From: Bacteroidetes bacterium 4572_114
GTDB taxonomy: Bacteria; Bacteroidota; Bacteroidia; Bacteroidales; 4484-276
NCBI GenBank assembly: GCA_002254335.1
Contig: NIVA01000224.1
Location: 1 to 10,419 of the forward strand
Reading direction: 5' to 3'
DNA length: 10,419 nucleotides
Part shown: positions 7,459-10,419 of the stretch, piece after piece
Numbering within the stretch: position 1 is the first letter of the stretch
Layout: every line of letters starts with the position of its first letter
Made by a program: the position numbers and the translations under genes
The notes under the pieces: generated by a model
The model's database searches: none
What the model was told of the DNA's origin: nothing
The model's input: only the letters and a program-made list of their open reading frames with translations

Positions 7459-8616
7459 ATGCAAGCAAAAAAATCAAATATTAACCACAATTCGCAGCAC
7501 ATTGTAAAAGAAATGGCCTGGCTTGAATCCATTCTCAAAACCCGGTTGGCTTTACATACCGGTGAAAAATCCCGCTACACAAGCATCGATCAGATAAACC
7601 CACCTGAATTCAAATCTCAAAATTCTATCTATTCTAACCTAATAAACCATTATCAGTTGAATCCATCCGAGCGGATTACTTTGCTTATAGCGTTGACGCC
7701 CCACATCAAGCCACAAATCCTGGATGTATTCTTTCGGCCACATCCGTTAACAAACAGGGGCTATACAGAATTTGGCGGCATTAAGGGCAATATGCACGGA
7801 GGCTTTTTGCCAACCGGCGAAACGGTACTGTTTGTGCTTGCCGGCGACAATGTTGAATTGCGGTTGAAATACCAGGAGCTATTTAGCAGCGATCACATTT
7901 TTGCCATGCACAATATCCTGAAACTTGAACCACCTCCTGACAATGAACCCATTTGGAGTGGCAACCTGGTGATCTCGGATGAGCTGATCGATTTAATAAC
8001 AAAGGGATATATCAGTAAACCGGATTTCAGCCGCAACTTCCCGGCCAGGCGCATCTCCTCAGCAATGGACTGGGATGAATTGGTATTGAACAATGATACC
8101 ATGGAGCAGGTTCAGGAACTCATCCACTGGATCGACCATGGGCAAACTTTATTGTCGGACTGGGGCCTCGGACGTATCCTGAAACCAGGATATAAGTGCC
8201 TTTTTTACGGGCCTTCGGGAACTGGCAAAACTCTAACTGCAAGTTTGATCGGCAGGCAGGTGGACAAAGATGTCTATCGTATCGACCTTTCATCCGTAGT
8301 TTCTAAATATATCGGTGAAACCGAGAAAAACCTTGAAAAGATCTTCGATAAGGCCGGGCACATTGATTGTATCCTCTTTTTTGATGAAGCCGATGCCCTG
8401 TTTGGTAAACGCACTAACGTCAGCGATGCCCATGACCGTTATGCCAACCAGGAAGTTTCGTACCTGCTGCAGCGTATCGAGGAATATCCATCAGTTATAA
8501 ATGTTGTGAGATACGCATCCCTGATGGCCATTACCAGGAATTCAAATGAGATACAAAGACATGATATCATCAAAGGTATCAGGCGGGAATTTCAAAAAGA
8601 GGGGAAAACAATATAA
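7459..8616 (+). CDS. eCIS AAA+ ATPase (Afp15/PVC15-like) with an internal in-frame deletion
   Basis: ATG at 7459 directly follows a TAA; the product is 385 residues. The N-terminal about 235 residues are the family-specific region (RITLLIALTPHIKPQILDVF; TEFGGIKGNMHGGFLPTGET). The AAA+ core follows: Walker A GPSGTGKT at residues 251-258, RIDLSSVVSKYIGETEKNL, and Walker B ILFFDEAD with D309/E310, then ALFGKRTNVSDAHDRYANQE. After LLQRIEEYPSV the sequence jumps to INVVRYASLMAITRNSNEIQ and the normal C-terminus GIRREFQKEGKTI. Intact relatives have roughly 65-75 residues at this point, with the sensor-1 Asn strand (V-I-L-A-S/T-N), the arginine finger (R-R-F) and the start of the small lid domain. 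All are missing here although the frame is kept. The ATPase works late in eCIS assembly, and PVC15 has been implicated in payload loading. Without sensor 1 and arginine finger, normal hydrolysis is not expected. The family call is strong. Confidence 0.9.
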   Translation: MQAKKSNINHNSQHIVKEMAWLESILKTRLALHTGEKSRYTSIDQINPPEFKSQNSIYSNLINHYQLNPSERITLLIALTPHIKPQILDVFFRPHPLTNRGYTEFGGIKGNMHGGFLPTGETVLFVLAGDNVELRLKYQELFSSDHIFAMHNILKLEPPPDNEPIWSGNLVISDELIDLITKGYISKPDFSRNFPARRISSAMDWDELVLNNDTMEQVQELIHWIDHGQTLLSDWGLGRILKPGYKCLFYGPSGTGKTLTASLIGRQVDKDVYRIDLSSVVSKYIGETEKNLEKIFDKAGHIDCILFFDEADALFGKRTNVSDAHDRYANQEVSYLLQRIEEYPSVINVVRYASLMAITRNSNEIQRHDIIKGIRREFQKEGKTI

Positions 8617-8643
8617 TGGCAGATCAGTAAAAATATTTTACTA

Positions 8644-8973
8644 ATGAAAACTACTGAAGTAAAAAGCCGGGCAACTACAAGCAGGGCTGTTGCCAACACA
8701 ATAAAAGCCAATGCACGCCAGGCACATGTCCAAACCAAACTCACCGTTGGGCAGCCCGGCGATAAATACGAACAGGAAGCCGACCAAGTGGCCGATCAGG
8801 TGATGAGCATGACCGGCCCACAGGTACAGCGCCAATGTACAGGCGAAACCTTCAAACGGACAGAGGGCCAAGCCAAGTGTAGTTTCCAGTGCACAACTTC
8901 ATGCAAGCGAATGTGGTGGCCAACCACTTGCTGCCTCTACCCGGAGTTTTTTCGAGCCACGCTTTGGCCATGA
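8644..8973 (+). pseudogene. N-terminal part of DUF4157 eCIS effector, frame-broken near 8841
   Basis: ATG at 8644, 27 bases after the ATPase stop, opens 109 codons. Residues 1-66 are authentic: a Lys/Arg/Thr-rich leader, then HVQTKLTVGQPGDKYEQEAD and QVADQVM, the start of the DUF4157 (eCIS-associated core) domain, and VQRQC. From about 8842 the reading becomes Cys/Trp-rich and ends at TGA 8971-8973. The bases there make proper DUF4157 protein in the frame read by the next entry (GGQPLAASTRSFFEPRFGHD in the +1 frame). So this is the 5' piece of one effector gene spanning 8644-10123. The second copy of this N-terminus near the right edge continues after the same point as TSCEE, showing what the expected linker looks like. 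DUF4157 marks eCIS cargo, with the N-terminal part thought to serve recruitment or loading into the particle. Confidence 0.82.
8690..8841 (+). repeat. Direct repeat, copy 1: DUF4157 leader module
   Basis: These 152 bases match 10254-10405 at a constant offset of 1564 with four substitutions and no gaps, by my eye alignment. The differences change Thr to Ile and Ser to Arg, plus two silent changes in Val codons. The match ends at TGTACA, exactly where this copy loses its proper reading frame. Confidence 0.92.
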
Positions 8974-9016
8974 TTTCAGTAATGTAAAGGTACATACCTG
9001 CGATAGCGCAGTTCAA

Positions 9017-10123
9017 ATGAACCGGAACCTAAATGCACAGGCGTTTACTCATGGGAGCAATATTTTTTTCAATCGGGGGAAGTATAATCCCGGGACATCA
9101 CACGGAAAAAACTTACTGGCACATGAGCTGACACATGTGGTACAGCAAAACTCCGGATTAAACAGGTTCATCCAAACAAAAATCGGGGATGGCCATGATT
9201 TAACCTCTCCTCGTTTTGTTAGCGACACTGCACTGCAAAATATTTATGATGGTATTGGCACGTTGAAGAAAGGCGATAAAAATGAATCAGTACGAAAAGT
9301 TCAACATGGGATTCACGATTCAGGGATATTATTTTTAGGTCATGGAATTGACGGAAAGTTTGGGAAACAAACAGAACGTTATGTAAAAAGATTTCAAAAA
9401 AGGAAACGGATAACTACTGATCCGAAAGGTGTAGTAGGTGCTGCCACTATTGAGAAACTTGACAAACTTTTCCCGGCTACTTCGTTACCATCCGGAGCAG
9501 GTAGTGCATTCAAATTTCCAACAATGTTGCAAATCCTCTGTGCTTGGAACTCTTCAATGATAAAGGATTTAAAAAAACTTTATGTTCATTTGGTGAGTGA
9601 TTTAAAATGGGCGGATGAACGTTTCGATGGTACCAGTTGGGTCGCCAAACCTATGGATGGTTCGGGTGAAACTGTTGGGCATACTATTTTTATTGCAACA
9701 GATGACAAAAGTGAAAATGTAGCCTCGTCCCTATATCATGAATACCAACATGCAAGGGCACCTTATGTTTATCGCAGCAGAAGTTGGGGGGACGAAGAAA
9801 GCTATGTTTTTCGGACAGAAACTGATTGGGCTATAAGTAGGGGGATAACCCCTGATCCAAGCCTTACCAAAAAGGATGCAAAAACCGGAAAGACTGTAAC
9901 CAATGTAGCAGGTATTAGCTCGGCAGTTGAAAGTTACCCAGGCCTTGATAAGGCCAATCCGGGGGAAGTTATTGGCAAAGTTAGATCTAATCCGAAATGG
10001 GTATGGGTGAGCCTAAATGGAAGGAATACAAAAAGAAAAGCCAAAAAGAATGATTCCGTTCCGGGCAAAAGAGTTATCAAGCCACCTCGGCACAGGGTAA
10101 GGGACAAGGAATGGAAGTGTTAG
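9017..10123 (+). CDS. DUF4157 effector body: HELTH motif, peptidoglycan-binding domain, HEYQH metallopeptidase-like domain
   Basis: The first ATG in this frame is at 9017 (368 codons to TAG at 10121-10123). Coding clearly extends back to about 8842 (VSSAQLHASECGGQPLAAST, then RSFFEPRFGHDFSNVKVHTC), so the piece belongs to the gene starting at 8644. Numbering from 9017: NAQAFTHGSNIFFNRGKYNP and LLAHELTHVVQQ complete DUF4157, with HExxH at 36-40. Residues about 78-152 form a PG_binding_1-type domain (IGTLKKGDKNESVRKVQHGI, IDGKFGKQTERYVKRFQKRK, GAATIEKLDKLFP). The C-terminal about 200 residues include GHTIFIATDD and SSLYHEYQHARAP, with a second HExxH at 241-245, and acidic residues E260, E261 and E268 downstream that could supply a third zinc ligand. 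A very basic tail ends in RHRVRDKEWKC. A cell-wall-directed or host-directed zinc protease payload is inferred; the substrate is unknown. Confidence 0.8.
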   Translation: MNRNLNAQAFTHGSNIFFNRGKYNPGTSHGKNLLAHELTHVVQQNSGLNRFIQTKIGDGHDLTSPRFVSDTALQNIYDGIGTLKKGDKNESVRKVQHGIHDSGILFLGHGIDGKFGKQTERYVKRFQKRKRITTDPKGVVGAATIEKLDKLFPATSLPSGAGSAFKFPTMLQILCAWNSSMIKDLKKLYVHLVSDLKWADERFDGTSWVAKPMDGSGETVGHTIFIATDDKSENVASSLYHEYQHARAPYVYRSRSWGDEESYVFRTETDWAISRGITPDPSLTKKDAKTGKTVTNVAGISSAVESYPGLDKANPGEVIGKVRSNPKWVWVSLNGRNTKRKAKKNDSVPGKRVIKPPRHRVRDKEWKC

Positions 10124-10152
10124 TATTGGGATTTTGATATTATTCGGATGCT

Positions 10153-10184
10153 TTTGGTATATTCAAAAACAAATAAGATCTTTG
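10153..10184 (+). promoter_or_regulatory. Possible Bacteroidetes-type promoter for the second effector
   Basis: TTTG (10153-10156) is followed about 20 bases later by GATCTTTG (10177-10184). This is close to the phylum's -33 TTTG and -7 TAnnTTTG pattern, with the first T replaced by G. The ATG lies 17 bases downstream. Such weak matches occur by chance in A/T-rich DNA. Confidence 0.25.
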
Positions 10185-10201
10185 GACTTAAAATCTTAAA
10201 A

Positions 10202-10419
10202 ATGAAAGCTGCAGCGATAAAAACAGAAAATAAAACTACAGCCAGCAGAGGGTTTGCCAACATAATAAAAGCCAATGCACGCCAGGCACATGTCCAAACC
10301 AAACTCACCGTTGGGCAGCCCGGCGATAAATACGAACAGGAAGCCGACCAAGTGGCCGATCAGGTAATGCGCATGACCGGCCCACAGGTGCAGCGCCAAT
10401 GTACATCATGTGAGGAAAA
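10202..10419 (+). CDS. Second DUF4157 eCIS effector, N-terminal part (runs off right edge)
   Basis: ATG at 10202 opens 72 complete codons with no stop before the window ends. The leader KAAAIKTENKTTASRGFAN differs from the first effector's leader but is similarly rich in Lys and Thr. From residue 18 onward it is nearly identical to that effector: NARQAHVQTKLTVGQPGDKY, then EQEADQVADQVMRMTGPQVQ and RQCTSCEE. These are the start and Cys-containing linker of the DUF4157 eCIS core domain. The gene lies 78 bases after the preceding effector, so the locus carries at least two cargo genes in tandem. Its payload lies outside the window and cannot be judged. The frame is intact as far as it can be seen, unlike the first effector. 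Confidence 0.85.
   Translation, partial: MKAAAIKTENKTTASRGFANIIKANARQAHVQTKLTVGQPGDKYEQEADQVADQVMRMTGPQVQRQCTSCEE
10254..10405 (+). repeat. Direct repeat, copy 2: DUF4157 leader module
   Basis: This is the partner of 8690-8841 (152 bases, four differences). Here the sequence continues after TGTACA as TCATGTGAGGAAAA, encoding TSCEE, which looks like the normal linker of the family. Confidence 0.92.

Noticed and set aside
8616..8630. Micro-ORF ATGGCAGATCAGTAA (MADQ) overlapping the ATPase stop, as a remnant of a lost gene
   Set aside because: Four codons are too little to distinguish from chance.
8626..8643. Palindrome-like GTAAAAATATTTTAC just before the first effector as an operator
   Set aside because: Simple A/T-rich sequence with an imperfect match; such palindromes are common by chance.
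8842..8973. Cys/Trp-rich peptide (CTTSCKRMWWPTTCC) at the end of the 8644 frame, resembling a small toxin or zinc ribbon
   Set aside because: The same bases encode conserved DUF4157 sequence in the neighbouring frame, so this is an out-of-frame tail after the break.
8690..10405. Direct repeats as ends of a transposon or integrated element
   Set aside because: Both copies are coding DUF4157 sequence in frame from a start codon, with no transposase between them and no terminal inverted repeats seen.

Overview
The window looks like the 3' half of a Bacteroidetes (Bacteroidota) extracellular contractile injection system (eCIS; the PVC / antifeeding-prophage / AlgoCIS type of phage-tail-like particle). 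The base composition is moderately AT-rich. Gene starts lack Shine-Dalgarno sequences and sit behind A/T-rich leaders, as is usual in that phylum. All recognisable genes lie on the + strand in the usual eCIS order: baseplate-region proteins, fibre-position proteins, tape-measure-type protein (CIS_TMP), AAA+ ATPase, then DUF4157 effectors.

Layout. At 1-1208 is the 3' part of a large baseplate-region protein. At 1232-3037 and about 3003-4823 are two large proteins of the kind found in Bacteroidetes eCIS loci; the second ends in two tandem bacterial-cadherin/Ig-like modules. At about 4777-5652 is a protein with a carboxypeptidase-regulatory-like beta-sandwich followed by a helical tail. After a 190-base gap comes the CIS_TMP gene (5844-7218, broken), then a 240-base gap with a hairpin and short repeats. 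The AAA+ ATPase follows (7459-8616, internally deleted). Then comes a DUF4157 effector with a peptidoglycan-binding domain and a putative zinc-protease domain (8644-10123, frame-broken). A second DUF4157 effector (10202 onward) runs off the right edge.

The most notable observation is that the conserved backbone genes do not read intact. CIS_TMP lacks a conserved block of about 60-80 residues and changes frame at the join. The ATPase lacks, in frame, the block that should hold sensor 1 and the arginine finger. The first effector changes frame in its DUF4157 linker. The two fibre-region reading frames have start or frame problems. At three joins the junction bases make sense in both the left and the right protein context, which fits loss between short direct repeats. 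Either this eCIS locus is decaying, or the assembly has collapsed sequence; reads spanning the joins would decide.

The second notable point is that the two consecutive effector genes share an almost identical 152-base N-terminal segment (4 differences). The identity stops exactly where the first gene is broken, pointing to recombination or recent duplication of the loading/leader module in front of different payloads. No tRNA, rRNA, CRISPR array or insertion sequence was recognised.
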